This document shows, in pieces, positions 50,840 through 63,010 of a stretch of DNA of 64,000 bases. The position numbers and the translations under genes are program-made. The notes beneath the pieces were generated by a model that worked only from the letters and a program-made list of their open reading frames with translations, did not search any database and had not been told where the DNA came from. The first letter of the stretch is position 1. The number at the start of each line of letters is the position of its first letter. Source of the stretch: Symsagittifera roscoffensis (taxonomy: Eukaryota; Xenacoelomorpha; Acoela; Convolutidae); contig NC_087063.1 of the NCBI RefSeq assembly GCF_963678635.1, positions 24,002,701 through 24,066,700 of the forward strand, in the 5' to 3' direction.

Positions 50840-53640
50840 CTTGGTCCCAAATCAAATTAGTTACGGCAAATAAGCTTCGTTCAATCTATTTGGAAGGGTT
50901 TCTAAGCTGGATAAAATTTCCGCTTTTTCGTTGATAGCGCGAAAAAACATATCGCGCATTAATTGTCCCTAATTGGCCAAAATGGCAATCTTTAAACCCC
51001 CATAACTCCACGAAAAAATATCAGAGTTGAAATATTTTTTCAAATTTATAAGCTGAATGCAACAAACCCTTTTGAGTGATATAAAAATCCGTCAAAGATG
51101 GCTAGTTAAAAAGCCGAAGTTTGTCTGAAGAAAAGCAAACCACCCCGAGCACAAATATTCCCTTACTTTCGGTACGAAAGTCGGAACAAAAACTGATAAC
51201 TTTGCAATGGCAAGAAAATTAAGTTTGAAAAAAGTCTGCTCGTACCAGGGCAAAGCCTTAATTGTTCCGAACGTCCTTTTGTCTCAAAAAGTTTCAGGCC
51301 AGGAGTTTTTGATTTCGAACTTTATTTGTTTTTTTCCCGAAAACGAAAGTATAATATTAAAGACTAGAATTTAATGCAAATATGTAATTATTTTCCTATA
51401 TTAGCTTGTCTGAATCAATATAGAAAGATCAGTTATTTATGCTGAAAATAGAGCATTTTCAGCATAAATTAGTTCTTACGAGGCTAATCTGTAGATTTTG
51501 AGACTGCAAGAGGATTGCACAACAAAAGTGAAGAAGAATATGTAGAATCGGCAACTAAGTTTTTTTTTTGAAGTAGAATTCGGTATCACAAAAATAAAGG
51601 TCTAGGACACTGTGGCGCTCATAATGCTTCATCAAGCAGCTGAATCCAAATAAAAATTTGCAGAATACAAACATTGCGAACTCTCACAAATGTATAATTA
51701 TACATGTATGTAGTGGATGGATTAATTTGTCGCGGAATCTGGATTTTGAATAAGGAATCTCTAATTTGCTGGCCGAATTTGTGTTTTGCTAGCGGAATCC
51801 GCATTATGGTTGCTAACCCAGTAAAGCATAGTTATTCGTTTAAACTGTTAAGCCTATCTTTTCTTAACAGAGTTGCTAGCCTTGCCCTTTCAGTGAGAAG
51901 GATACAAATCACCATAAGCAGTTGAAGCGAAGCCCTGAGTGTTCTGACTGCCTTTTAAGGTCTATGGGTCTATGGAGCCCCACAATCTTAATATAGAACA
52001 AAGTGATAGATTTTTCTCCTAGTAACATATCAATTATGGTAAGTAAGCTCCGTTTAACCAATTTGGAACGAATCCTAGCACGGATTAAATCTCTGCCTAC
52101 GCGTTAACAGCGCGAAATATATCCTGCGTTGATTACCCAAAATTGTCTAAAATGGCAATCTTTAAATAACTTCACGAAAAATGCGCACAGGTGAAAAATC
52201 TTTTCAATTTAAGCTGAGAACAACAATACCTTTTGATTGATTCTTTCACAAAAATGGAAATTTTTCAAAGGTGAAAAATCTTTTCAATTTAAGCTGAGAA
52301 CAACAATACCTTTTGATTGATTCTTTCTTCAAAATTCCCACGAAAATGGCTAGTCAAAAAGTCGAAATTGGTCTGTAAAAAATAACCCCGAGCACAAATA
52401 TTCCCTTACTTTCGTTACGAAAGTCTGAACAAAAACTGACAACTTTCCGACTGCAAAAAAATCAAGATTGAAAAAAGTCTGTTCGTACCAGGGCAATGCC
52501 CCAATTATTCCGATTTTCCTTTTGTCTCAAAAAGTGTCAGGCTAGGTGTTTTTGACTTTGAACTTCATTTGATTTTCTCCCAAAAGCCAAAATATAGATG
52601 CAAACGCTAGAGTTTAAGTCAAATAGGGAATTGATATGCCCTATTAGCTCGTCTGAATCAAGTAAAAACAACGGGATCCTGCATGAATAAGAGCTTATTC
52701 GGCATGAATTAGTCATTACGATGGAAAACGGTAGATTTTTGGACTTCAAGAGGATTCCGCAACAAGATCGGACAAGGTTATAAAGAATCTGCATCAAAAT
52801 CTTCTTTTTGAACGGAATCCAAAAATAAATGCCCAAGATATTGTGGAGCTCATAGTACTTCAAGCAGCTGAATCCAAACTAAAATTTGCAGATTACAAAT
52901 ATTTTTCGATTTCTCAGAAAAATAAAAAACTATACATGTATGTAGTGGGTGAGTTAATTTGTCGACAATTCTCCATTTTATATGCTGAATCTTTAGTTTG
53001 CCGGTAGAATTTGAACTTTGCCGGCGGAATCTGTTTGATATTTGCTAACCCAGTAAAACATAGTTGTTCCTTTAAACTGTTAAGGCTATCTTTTCTTAAC
53101 AGAGTTGCTAATATTGCCACAGTGAGAAAGATAAAAGTCATCATGAGAAATTGAAACAAAACCTGAATGTTTTGACTGCGTTTTAAGGTCTATGGAGCAG
53201 AAGTAACACATAAAAAACTTAAACGTAATAAAAACAAAAAGAAAATTTTCTAAAATTGAAATTTTTTGTGAAAATCATCACCCCACACGCCATATGAAGT
53301 ACAAAGTGATTGATTTGGCTCCTTGTAACAAATCAATTATGGTAAATAAGCTTCTTTCAACCAATTTGGAACGATTTATAAGACAGATTAAATCTCCGCT
53401 CACGCGTTAATAGCGCAAAATATATCGCGCGTTAATTGTCCCAAATTGGCAAAATGGCAATCTTCAAACCCGCAAATAGGGCATATCAAGCTGAATGCAA
53501 CAAAGCCTTTTGAATGATATAAAAAATCTGTCAAAGATGGCTAGTTAAAAAGCCGAAATTTGTCTGATGAAAAACAAGCCACCCCGGGCACAAATAATCC
53601 GTAATTTTTGTAACGAAAACCGGAACACTAAAAATAACCA
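50840..53640 (+). repeat. diverged tandem triplication, about 1.2-kb units
   Basis: Units start near 50840, 52010 and 53310. Shared order: TATGGTAA(G/A)TAAGCT, CCAATTTGGAACGA, TTAAATCTC, GCGTTAATAGCGC, AAAATGGCAATCTT, GGCTAGTTAAAAAGCCGAA, CCCCGAGCACAAATATTCCC, GACTGCAAGAGGATT, then TACATGTATGTAGTGG and GTTAAGGCTATCTTTTCTTA. The third unit is truncated. The second contains a 78-bp internal duplication (52188-52330). Confidence 0.8.
52188..52330 (+). repeat. about 78-bp tandem duplication
   Basis: AAGGTGAAAAATCTTTTCAA ... TTGATTGATTCTTTC occurs twice in a row, exactly, inside the second unit of the triplication. Confidence 0.88.
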
Positions 53641-53860
53641 CCAGCAATTAAAATGAAATTCAACATATAAACAGTTAGAATAAAAGTCACCATATCAGTA
53701 AAAAAGGAAAAAGTCGCCATATCAGCAATTAAGATAAAAGTCATAGTATCAGGAACTCGAATGAAAATCTTCATCAGCAATCAGGATGAAAACCACAAAC
53801 TGCCTTTAGAATGAAAATCATCATCAGCAATTAGGATACCATGAGCAGCTAGGGCTAATT
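53640..53860 (+). repeat. degenerate short tandem array
   Basis: Irregular units of about 35-45 bp built on ATCAGCAATTAGGATGAAAAT / TATCAGCAATTAAGATAAAA. Confidence 0.6.
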
Positions 53861-54059
53861 CCATACGAGACCATTGTAACTATAGTTCATCTCAAATGTT
53901 GAAATAATAGCTTATTTCAAATACTGCAATAGTTTTTTTATCTTTACGCTTGCGATTAGCCCATCGTAGCTTGTTCCCGCCCAACGTAGCCTGGAGGTAA
54001 CAGGTAACAAGTGTTTTTTGAATAACTTGTATCTTTATTGGCAATCTATGCGTTCGCGG

Positions 54060-54260
54060 CCAAAGTTCAAACTTCTATAGGGTCGCGGTCAAATTAGCCT
54101 GGAGGTAGCAAATTGGCTTGAGACGGCAAAGGTCCTGGGATCGAATCTGACTTTGACCTGTTTTATTTCTAACGAGAAATATTCTCATTCAAAAGAAGTT
54201 GTCGGCCAATTATGTGTCTGCTTATCTATTTTCGACTTAGTTGTCACGTCTTTGAATTGT
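54060..54260 (+). repeat. tRNA-derived SINE family F, copy 1
   Basis: TTAGCCTGGAGGTAGC (A box) and GGTCCTGGGATCGAATCTG (B box) are followed by a tail TTGTCGGCCAATTATGTGTC ... AGTTGTCACGTC. The same head and tail recur at 60190-60370, and a tail fragment at about 6235-6265. Confidence 0.6.
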
Positions 54261-54559
54261 TTTTTTTTTCTTGCGCGCATTTTCTTTAATTAGGCTTTTA
54301 GTCTTTGACTTACTCTTACACTTTGTAAATTACTTACCTTGACTCCGTCTTTCCTTTGTTTCTTCTTTCGCTAAAAAATCTTCAGCCCAAATTATTTCGG
54401 CTTATTTGTCATTGACTTAATGACCTAATTTTGAGTCGTTTCAAGCGAAACACAATTTTAACACTCCCCTCCGCCTTCAAGATGGTTGTATAACTACCAA
54501 TCGGTTGGTTGAACTTTTTTTGTTGTTTTAGTTTTCCTCAGAAACTTCGACAATTTTCA

Positions 54560-55990
54560 AAACATAGTTTTCAATTGAAAGTTTGCTTACAGCCCTGAGT
54601 GCCTGAAAACTTCGCTACGCTAGAGTCTCTTTTTACTTGACCCCTCTGTTTACTACCTTCGAAAAGCCTGTGAGGGATTATTTGGCATAAATTTTTGATT
54701 TTTTTTCGTTTTCTCGACAACTACCCATCCCACATCCGAGCTTTTGGTTTCAATGACTAAAACGGTTTTGAAAAACCTTGTGTATAAGCGGCTATTTTTT
54801 CACACAAAATTATGGCTCTCAGAATAGTCGAATTTTTGATTTGTTGGTTGTTTTTTTTTAAAACTTTTCGAATATTCTCGAAAACTACCATGCACAGGGG
54901 CGCATCTAGGGTTTGGAAAATTCTGACCAAAAAATTGCATTTTGAAAATCTCAAAGAAGATCGAAAAATGGGTTGCGGGAGGCTCATTTGTTTATGCGAC
55001 TACGCACATTTTTTTCTGACACCAAAAGTTATGGCCTTCGTAAAAGTCAAAATTTTGATTTTTGACCTTTTTTGTAAATTTTTCATCTCTCGAAAACTAC
55101 CCTCCCAATTCTCAGATTATGGGTTCAATCAAAATTTTAGGTTGCATGAATCACTTCTGCATAGATTACTACCCCCAATTTTTTCACACAAGAACCTATG
55201 CTTTTCATAAATGTCAAAATTTTGATTTGTTGACCGTTTTTTAACTTTTCTCGCAAACTATCCTGCCAAATCTGAGATCATAGTTTTATTCGAAATAACA
55301 GGTTTTTGAAAACCTATTTTGTAATTGGCTATACCCTGTTTTTATTGTAATAAAAAAAGTATGGCCATCAAAACAGTCAAATTTTTGAACTTTTAGAGTG
55401 TTTTGGAAACTTTTCACTTTACGCGAAAACAACGGTGCCAATTTTCAGGTAGTGTTCAATCGGGAAACCGTTTTAGGAATATTCTTTGCTTAAGTGGCCA
55501 CAACCTGCTTTTTGCAGAGCCAATTTATGGATTTTCGAAAGTCTTTTGACCGTTATGCTAGATTTTTCTAATTTTTCTTAATTTTTATACTTTCAAATCT
55601 GGGATAAAATGTTCAAATGAAAAAATCAGTTGCAACAATTGTTTCTGCTGAAGCTCTTATTCACTAATGTTTTGTAACAATTTGGTCATATTCTTGGAAA
55701 ATTGATTATTTCAAAGTTTTTCATTCTTCTCACTTATTTTAGTAGAGAAACAACTAAGGTTTTAGGCAAAGTCCAATTTTTGAAGTCTTATTCGTGGCGC
55801 ATCAGTATAGCAAATTCATTCAATATCAAGCACGTATCTCCAGCTTTGCTTTAGCTGGGCCCCTAGTGTTTTTTCATCGAGACATACAAAAATTTTGATT
55901 CACCTAGTTTTTTTCAACGTTCGAATTTTTTTTGACTTAAGTTTTTTTGTTTGTGTTGTATCACAAGTGGTGTACAGCTCCACTTCGACT
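54560..55990 (+). repeat. family G composite: about 175-bp tandem array plus tail
   Basis: About six diverged units marked by CTCGAAAACTACC, CAAATCTGAGAT, GGTTCAAT, TTTTTCACACAA and TATGGCCTTC. After the array comes a unique tail, TTCTCACTTA ... GAGAAACAACTAAGGTTTTA ... CTCCAGCTTTGCTTTAGCTG, that ends in a hairpin motif GGTGTACAGCTCCACTTCGAC. The same array-tail order is seen at 7080-7990. Confidence 0.65.
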
Positions 55991-56119
55991 CAATTAAAAA
56001 TTTGTAAATACAAACTAATTAAAAATTTATGTCAAATGGTGAAACAGCCATACATCTCAAATAATGAAATTGCAATTATCTCAAACAACTTAACACCTTA
56101 ACACTAAATTTATCCGCAA

Positions 56120-56470
56120 AAGTGAATTAGGGTTCTACGACTATCTGCCCTATTCCAATCTACCCTATAACCTAATAACACTTCAATTGGTCAAAATTAC
56201 TGAGTTGACTATCTGTGGGTGGCTTAAGGTCGCCTGTGGGTGCGCTACGCACACGTCGCCGCTTCTGCTGTAAGCTTCGCAAAGATTCCTACCCTCTGTT
56301 GGCAAGCTCGCAACAAGTTGGCTGGACAGTGGAGATCTTTACTTTGGAGTAATCATTTCGTCTCAAATTAGGCGTAGGGTAGATTGGCGTGGGGGTATAT
56401 CTGTAGAAAATGTAGAATGGCATCGGGTAGAATGGTCTGGGTAGATTGCCCGGCTACCAAGAGCTAGCTA
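56120..56470. repeat. possible MITE with inverted ends
   Basis: CCTATTCCAATCTACCCTATA on the left mirrors TAGGGTAGATTGGCGTGG on the right. Between them lies a GC-rich stretch with the hairpin GTGGGTGCGCTACGCACAC and a CTTCGC ... CCTCTGTTGG end motif. Confidence 0.4.
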
Positions 56471-57050
56471 GTTTTTCTGTAAAACCTACTTAGTCACCAG
56501 GCTGAAAATTTACGAACGTTTTTTTTAACTAATTTGTTGTAATTAACAGTGAATTTGTTTGTTCACAATACTTCAATTTTATAAGGAAAGTGAGGTCAAA
56601 TTTGAGTATTTGAAAGGATACATCAAAAATCTGGTTTAAGCAATTTTATAGACTCCTTGTAGTTTAAAAGCCTAGTTGTTCAAAGTCAAACTGGCTCTAA
56701 ACATGTCGTTATTCTTTCACACAACTCGCCTGTATGCTTGTGGAATTGTCTAACAAATGCGGAACCCATCAGCAAATGCGTAACCCACTAGCAAATGAAG
56801 AATCCGCAACAACTCTTATTCGCTCGTTGCGACAAACATTATGTTAAAAACTTTTGGTATAGATCGATTTTTTGTAAGTTTTGACAGATTTAACATTTGC
56901 TCGTGGTTTCTAGAAACCCGCATGGTCTAAAAGTTGCGGCCTATGAAAGCTATGTTTGGACATGAATGGTCCAAAATATGGCCAATTGGCATTTTTGAAA
57001 CCCAAAAGTAACCAAAAATGACCGTAAGTAGAATTTCAAGGGTTAAAATC

Positions 57051-57056
57051 TTTATT
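57051..57056 (-). terminator. polyadenylation signal AATAAA (serine protease gene)
   Basis: AATAAA on the minus strand about 295 bp after the stop codon at 57348. Confidence 0.4.
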
Positions 57057-57289
57057 GGAAAATAAAATTTTTCGTTGAAACTTTTATTTTGATCGCTGAA
57101 ATTGGTTTCAATGAAAAAAGCCCAAGCATATACATTCTCATATTTTTTCGAAAGTCAGAACAACGACCTTTGAAATGATCCGAAAAAAAAAAAGTTTTTT
57201 TTTTCAGATCTATAAATTTCATCCGATTGCTTAAATTCAAACAATAATCAACATTTAAGGCAAGAAACGACATATTGAGTGTCAGTGAT

Positions 57290-57355
57290 TTTTTCACAGT
57301 CAATTGTTTTTTCACAGTCAATTGTTTTTTCACAGTCAATTGTTCTTTCACAGCA
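57290..57355 (+). repeat. 19-bp tandem repeat overlapping the protease 3' end
   Basis: TTTTTTCACAGTCAATTG repeated three and a half times, immediately downstream of and touching the protease stop codon. Confidence 0.85.
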
Positions 57356-59430
57356 TTGCTTTTACAAGCGCGACAGTGGCACATAGGATCGTGCTCCATT
57401 TTGACGACACAACTCTACAATCACAGTCCGGTCGCTCGTCGGGGTTTCCGAGCACGAACCAGCGCACTTGCGGGTCGGCGACTGTCACATAGGTTCCAGC
57501 TGACCTGCCACAGTCCGTGGGGCCTTCAGAGACGATTCCACAGAACATGACTGATGATATACAGTTTTTTAGTCTCATTTTTATCAACACTGACTCAGAT
57601 ATTTTGACTGTGACAGTTTGAACTTGATTTAGTTCTTTGAAAAAAAAACAAAACTGTATTTCAAGCTCATATTGATACATGCTGTGATACCAACAAGAGA
57701 CTTATTTAGATAAGTTAAGCTCAAACTGTCATTTGAATCACATTAAAAAGTAAGGATGCAGGAATTAGCTGTCTCATTTTTTAAATGAACTCGTTCAATA
57801 TTTTCATATGACACGATGAAAAAGACCACTTCAGCACTAAGATTTAGATGCCAATTATAGTAATTGTCTTGTCTAGGCAATGTTGCTTAATTATCGGAGG
57901 AAACGAGCACAGTTCATATCGTGCTTCGAAATACCGGCCTTTTGACCTAAAAAGGCGGAGACATTAGCCACTTCCTCGTCCATGAGGGAAAGTTTGTGGG
58001 ACGGTTAAATACTGAAGGTCATACTCTATAGGATTATTCACTGTTATTACTATCTAGGGACTAAAAATCATCACTGTTGTATCCATCCTTGCACTCAACT
58101 GTGCTTCCAGAGTCCCCATTGCAGCTGTCAGTGGGCACTCCATCAATCATGCCCCCGGCACAGAATTGGAAATCGCCGTCAGCTGAACAGGCATCATTGT
58201 CTGCAGTGGGAACTTCCACTTCCTGTGATCGACACGAGATCCGTTATAAAAAATTTTTATAGTTAATAATTGCTTTACTGCTTAAGGCGTTAACTCTTGA
58301 GGCAAAAGACACTTGCAAAAACGCCAAGAAACGCAAGGAGACTATTAAAATATTAAGATGCTCTAACTTGATATGTACAAACTATCTACAACTAAACTAA
58401 GATAAAACAATTTAAAAATGTGTTGAAAAAAAATCTGTTCTAAAACTAACATGAACAGTGAATGATCGACCAATGGTCAATGAATGATCGACCAATGGTC
58501 AATTCATGATAGTGTTGACTGGTATCTATTCAATACCGAAGGTCAAGAAAATGATAGAATAATGAAACAAATCACAACATTACCCAAAGAGAAAAAATTT
58601 AAATCTATAATTAAACTAATACCACTTCTCTATTAACCTATTTCCCCCTTCCAAGCAAGATGAACAAAATTTAAAAATTGCACATAAACAAGAATTTAAT
58701 GAAGAGAACGAAACAGTGTATCTAAAGTTGAATTTGGTATGTACAAAATTGTACAAAATGAGTGAGCTTATAGAGCTTACATAATGATATCTAAACTACA
58801 AAATTTACACTTGTAATGTACATATTGAAAATTTACTAAAATACTGTTGAAGGAAAAAAAATTGTATTAATGAAAATGAACAATTGAGAAAAGTTTGAGA
58901 GTTTTAATTAAAATTTGAGTCAAAGTCTTCTAGTTTTTTCCTCAATTCTGTGTCGAGGTTTGAATGTATTTCACTCACTTTGTCTGTATCCTCCTCGCTG
59001 GTTGGTCATCTTGTCCGACACGCGGATGTTGATCTGATGGGAGAGTTGGTGGAGCGTGTTTCTCTAGAGAAACAGACTGTGCTAATCCCGATGGGATTTA
59101 TTTGAAAGAAGACCAGATTAACGTTGTCTCCTCTACTAGTGTGGGTTTCAGCTCGAAATTCCCAACGGACTAAAAAACTTTTGACGGTAAACAAAAGATG
59201 AAGCATGCAGACGGATTAGTGATGGCCGTGGGGGTGTCGTTCAAGACGATGATTGTCGGGTCAACGGGTTCCTTTTCAGACACTTTATTCACGAATATAT
59301 GTTCTCCATAGAATTTTGGGGGTCCTGCGTTTCTCCTTTGACTGGAAGGCGGCCTCGTGTGGATGGAAATAGGAAATGGTTTTTCCCGTGAGCTCTTTAG
59401 CTGGATTAAATTGTTTGATTTTCTTTCGAG
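57348..59430 (-). CDS. trypsin-like (S1) serine protease, C-terminal exons
   Basis: Secreted-type proteases of this family cleave after Arg/Lys. Exon 58222-58075 reads EVEVPTADNDAC, FCAGGMIDGVPTDSCNGDSG and STVECKDGYN. This has Asp189 of the trypsin pocket (DSC), catalytic Ser195 in GDSG, and Ser replacing the usual second Gly (GDSGS). It joins in phase 1 to exon 57550-57348, which reads MFCGIVSEGPTDCGRSAGTY, the GIVSWG ... GVYTRV region. That exon ends with a Cys-containing tail of about 25 residues (DCDC, then a hydrophobic end) and TGA. Upstream, 59430-59179 (acceptor TTTGAAG|CTC) reads VDPTIIVLNDTPTAITNPSA and CFIFCLPS, matching the Asp102 strand and the Cys-Leu-Pro. The GWG segment and the His57 exon were not found; an additional exon candidate at 59063-58979 does not join in phase. 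Confidence 0.75.
58445..58505 (+). repeat. 21-bp direct repeat
   Basis: GAATGATCGACCAATGGTCAA occurs twice in tandem, followed by a partial third unit, within a protease intron. Confidence 0.8.
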
Positions 59431-60189
59431 CTTCAAAGAAAAATTAAATTACGTTGTAACTCTTTGACATTTGTATCTTATTTAGACACTTTTTTCGTAT
59501 AGATTAAGGCAATTAGAGAACAAAGTTATTTAGACACTCCAAAAAGCAAGACATTAGGTCACAACATCAATAAACGGTGCGTTTAAAATACTACTTATCA
59601 TAATCTGAAAACTGCAAAACTAATTTTGCAAGGTTTTGAGAAAATAGCTAGCCTATTTAATCAAAAAAATGCGTCTTTTAATTGTCTCGGTTTTGAAATT
59701 ACTATACCATCTGCGGTCCTGTTAGTTTCTCTCAATAATTAGTTGTTTCGACTACTTTCGTTCGGGACTACAAAAAATGTCGGAGAGGGTTAGCTTAGGT
59801 ATCACATAACGGCGTATTTAGCCTTGATTAAGTCAAGAAAGAGTATTTCGGAAGAGTTGTCTGAATTTCAGCTGTTACGGTGTAAATAATTTTCCTATTT
59901 TTATTCATTTTTATCTATTTTAACCGTCTTTTTTGATTTTGTAATTAGAATGAATCTTTTATATTGTAGAAAATCAAGTCTAGGAGACTAGCTAGATCTT
60001 ACTTACTTTTGTAGTATTTTGAAATTATGAAATACATATTTTTTCACAGTCATTTTTTTTGTTCTAAGTATGGCATATAAAGATGATACTGCAGTCAAGT
60101 AATTCTAAAAAAAGAATATATATGCTAGCTTCCAATGCTATTTTGTGGTTTCGCAAGTGATGCGAACCTACGCATCGCCTCTGTTTAGT

Positions 60190-60370
60190 GTCTCCTGCAC
60201 ACTTAGCCTGAAGGTAACGAATGCACTTGGGATGGCAAAGATCCTGGGTCCTGGCAAAAGTCCTGGGTTTTTTTGCAGCGGGAAATTTTCTGTTTCAATT
60301 AAAACTGTCGACCTAATATTTGTCTGCTCACGTTTTGTCGGTCTAGTTGCCACATCTAGGAATTGCTTAT
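60190..60370 (+). repeat. tRNA-derived SINE family F, copy 2
   Basis: CTTAGCCTGAAGGTAACG head, an AAAGATCCTGGGTCCTGG stretch where the B box has decayed, and the tail TTTTGTCGGTCTAGTTGCCA, as at 54060 and 6235. Confidence 0.55.
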
Positions 60371-60424
60371 TTTCGCTGTAAAATTTTTTTCGTAGTTGTT
60401 TTTAGTGTGTTAGCATTAAAAAAC

Positions 60425-60915
60425 CTGCCAAATCGAAATTTGATAGTTAAGTTGGTTAAATTTTACCAAGATTGGTTTTAATTTTACCAAAACTTACCAG
60501 TGGGTTAACTTTTGATCCGGTGCTGATCTTACATTCTATTGTCCGGGCATGTTTTTGAGCAATTTTTCCAACATTTATTCAAACATTCAAACATTTATTT
60601 AGGTTTCCAAAATAGAGCTGCAGAACTCAAAAAACCAAAATTACTTGCATAATTACGCATAATTAAGCTGTTGTAAGCTTAATAACTCGCTTTGTTTGCT
60701 CGAAATTAGAGAAAAAAATCAGAAATTTTACCCCGGTTTTTCTCGACACAAGTTTTCGGAATTTGTAAATATGTTTCGAATCTAGACTGAAAAGGCGTCA
60801 ATATGAAATATCATTCAGCCCTGTCCGATGTTCATTGCGGTACCTGATTTTGAATATAAAAAAAACTAAAACACACCCAAAAATAAAATTTATCCCCATT
60901 TTAAATGCTTGAAAA
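60425..60915 (-). repeat. dispersed repeat family C, minus copy
   Basis: Reads on the minus strand from CCCATTTTAAATGCTT-side words through ACACACCCAAAAATAAAAT, GGTACCTGATTTTGAA, TTTCGAATCTAGACTGAAAA and TTTTTCTCGACAC to the AATTAAGCTGTTGTAAGCTT stretch. Confidence 0.55.
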
Positions 60916-62599
60916 AATTAAATAACATTGAGGAATTTTATTCTCCAATTGAAAAATCATTTTTTCCAACTTTATTTTGAAGCTTTTTAAGCTTAACTCC
61001 TCCCTCCTGAAGCTCAATAAAACTTTTCAGAAACATCTGTAATAAAAAAAGTCTCGTTCTGTTTGTTATAGGGGAATTATGCTGCTCAATCATATAACTA
61101 ATTTTCAAAACAATTTTCTAATTAAAATACTGATGAGAATAAACAAAAACAAGATTTTAATTTTTGTGATTTTTTTTTCAAATGAATGCATATCAGCAAA
61201 TCCACAGCTTGTTACCAAAGTTTTTTTAAATTTTTTTAAAGTGTTGCTTTTTTAAAAAATGTGTTAATAATTTGCAAAGTTCATAGTTTTTTTGCTCTTG
61301 GATGTTTGTTGTTGCTTTAATACGTAAATCATTATAATTCGTGTCTGTAGGGAGAAACGAAGTCTCCTTTTTTCTCCAAGATTTTACTTCAGAAAAAAAA
61401 AGAAAAAACTCCATACCACAGAATGAACCCGTGTGGCTAACGCTTGTGTTTAAAAATGAGATTAGGTAGAAGGACCACTTTGATATGATTTTCGAGCATC
61501 TGAAGCAGAATTTCAAACGCAAATTATTTTTTTTGTTTTTTTTTGCTCTTGGATGTTTTTTTTTGTTCTTACTCATAATTCAGTTTAATTCATGTCTGTT
61601 TAGAGGAACAAAATCAATTTTTTGATCCAAGATTTTTATTAGACTTTTCAGAAATATTGAAAAAAATGGATGAAAAACTCCATACCGGAAGTTTAACCCG
61701 TGTGCCTAATTGTTGTGCAAACAAGTTGAGATGATTGTAAAAAGATCGCTTTGTAATGCTTTTTGATCAAGTATCACAAACTGTTCTTAGTACCCTCATC
61801 TCAAAACAGTTTATCTAAGCAAACTAACAACACAAAAAAATTGCTAGTGACTGGACAAGTAGTCAGACTATTCTGACTACTATGATTTCAAACTATCTTA
61901 ACTAAATAACTAATCCACGCCTACTCTCTACTGTTAAATCACGATTTTTACAATGTCAAACGCGTAATTCAATAGGTCTTCTCGTTTTTGACTTCTCGTT
62001 TGTGACTGCATGCAGTTTTCAACTTGATCCTTTTTTTTCACAAAGAAAACTTTTGGTTGGTTTTTGTTTCAATTTCAACTGGTTCTAAGTTGATTTTAAG
62101 TTTGGTTAAACCCTGCTGAAAAATTGTGTAGAAATAATCTCTGAAGCCGCTTTTTATGACTTCAAAAAAGTTTTTGAATGTTTTCAGGAACAACTGTAAT
62201 CCTAAATGAAGTCTTCTTCTGTTTGTTGTAGAGGGACTAAGCTGCTCAACCATCTGAGCAAAAACATTTTTTTGTTTTAAAATCTGATGAATTTGAAAAA
62301 AAGTGGGTTTTATTATGGTGCATTACTTGAGAAATAAATAGTAGCTGTCGAATTTACAGCCTAATAATTACACTGTGAAACTCAATTAAAATCCATACTA
62401 AAATCTTTAAACTAAAATTTAATCTTTAAAAAATAAAATAAAACATGAAGCACAAAAGTTCCATAAACAGTATTTCCAATGAGTACCCAACGTCCACCTA
62501 TGTATGAGTAAAAAACGAAACTTAAAACAAATTAGATCAATCAAACTTTTATGAAAAGAATAACAAGGCAAACGTCGTTATAAAAAGGGAAAGTGATTC

Positions 62600-63010
62600 A
62601 AATGGATTAAAAAAAAAATAGAAACTTTTTTTTTGAAAAAACTAGAATAGCGATTAAAACATCAAAATGAAACTTTTTTTTCAGCAATTCAATAAACGTG
62701 TTACAAAAACAATACAAAATGCCAAACAGCAAACTAAAAAACAGCCAACAGACAGTTGTAAAAGAGTCAATGACCGCGAATAAACAAAAACAAAAAATTG
62801 ACTGGGTTTTTGAATTATGTTTTTTATTCAAACACTATTCGAATTTCAAACAAAAAATTGTATGCCCATGAAGTTCTCTAAATTTCGAAAACAACTTATG
62901 ATTGGCATTGTTTTGATAAATTTAGTCCACTTCAAGAAAACTTGATTTGTAGAAAAAGCTGGGAAACCTAATAATCAAATTTCATTTTGGAAACTGTAAA
63001 TTCATTACGT
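62600..63010 (-). repeat. family D, minus copy
   Basis: ACAGCCAACAGACAGTTGTA, AAAGAGTCAATGACCGCGAA and CTGGGAAACCTAATAATC are reverse-strand versions of family D words seen at 17655-18080. Confidence 0.45.

Noticed and set aside
57052-57399. ORF with repeated VKKQLT units suggesting a repeat protein
   Set aside because: It is the translation of the 19-bp TCACAGTCAATTG tandem repeat read antisense, in a different frame from the protease exon.
58979-59063. Extra exon of the serine protease (minus strand)
   Set aside because: Good acceptor and GTGAGT donor, but its exit phase (1) does not fit the next exon (phase 0) and no GWG motif is present; kept only as a candidate.
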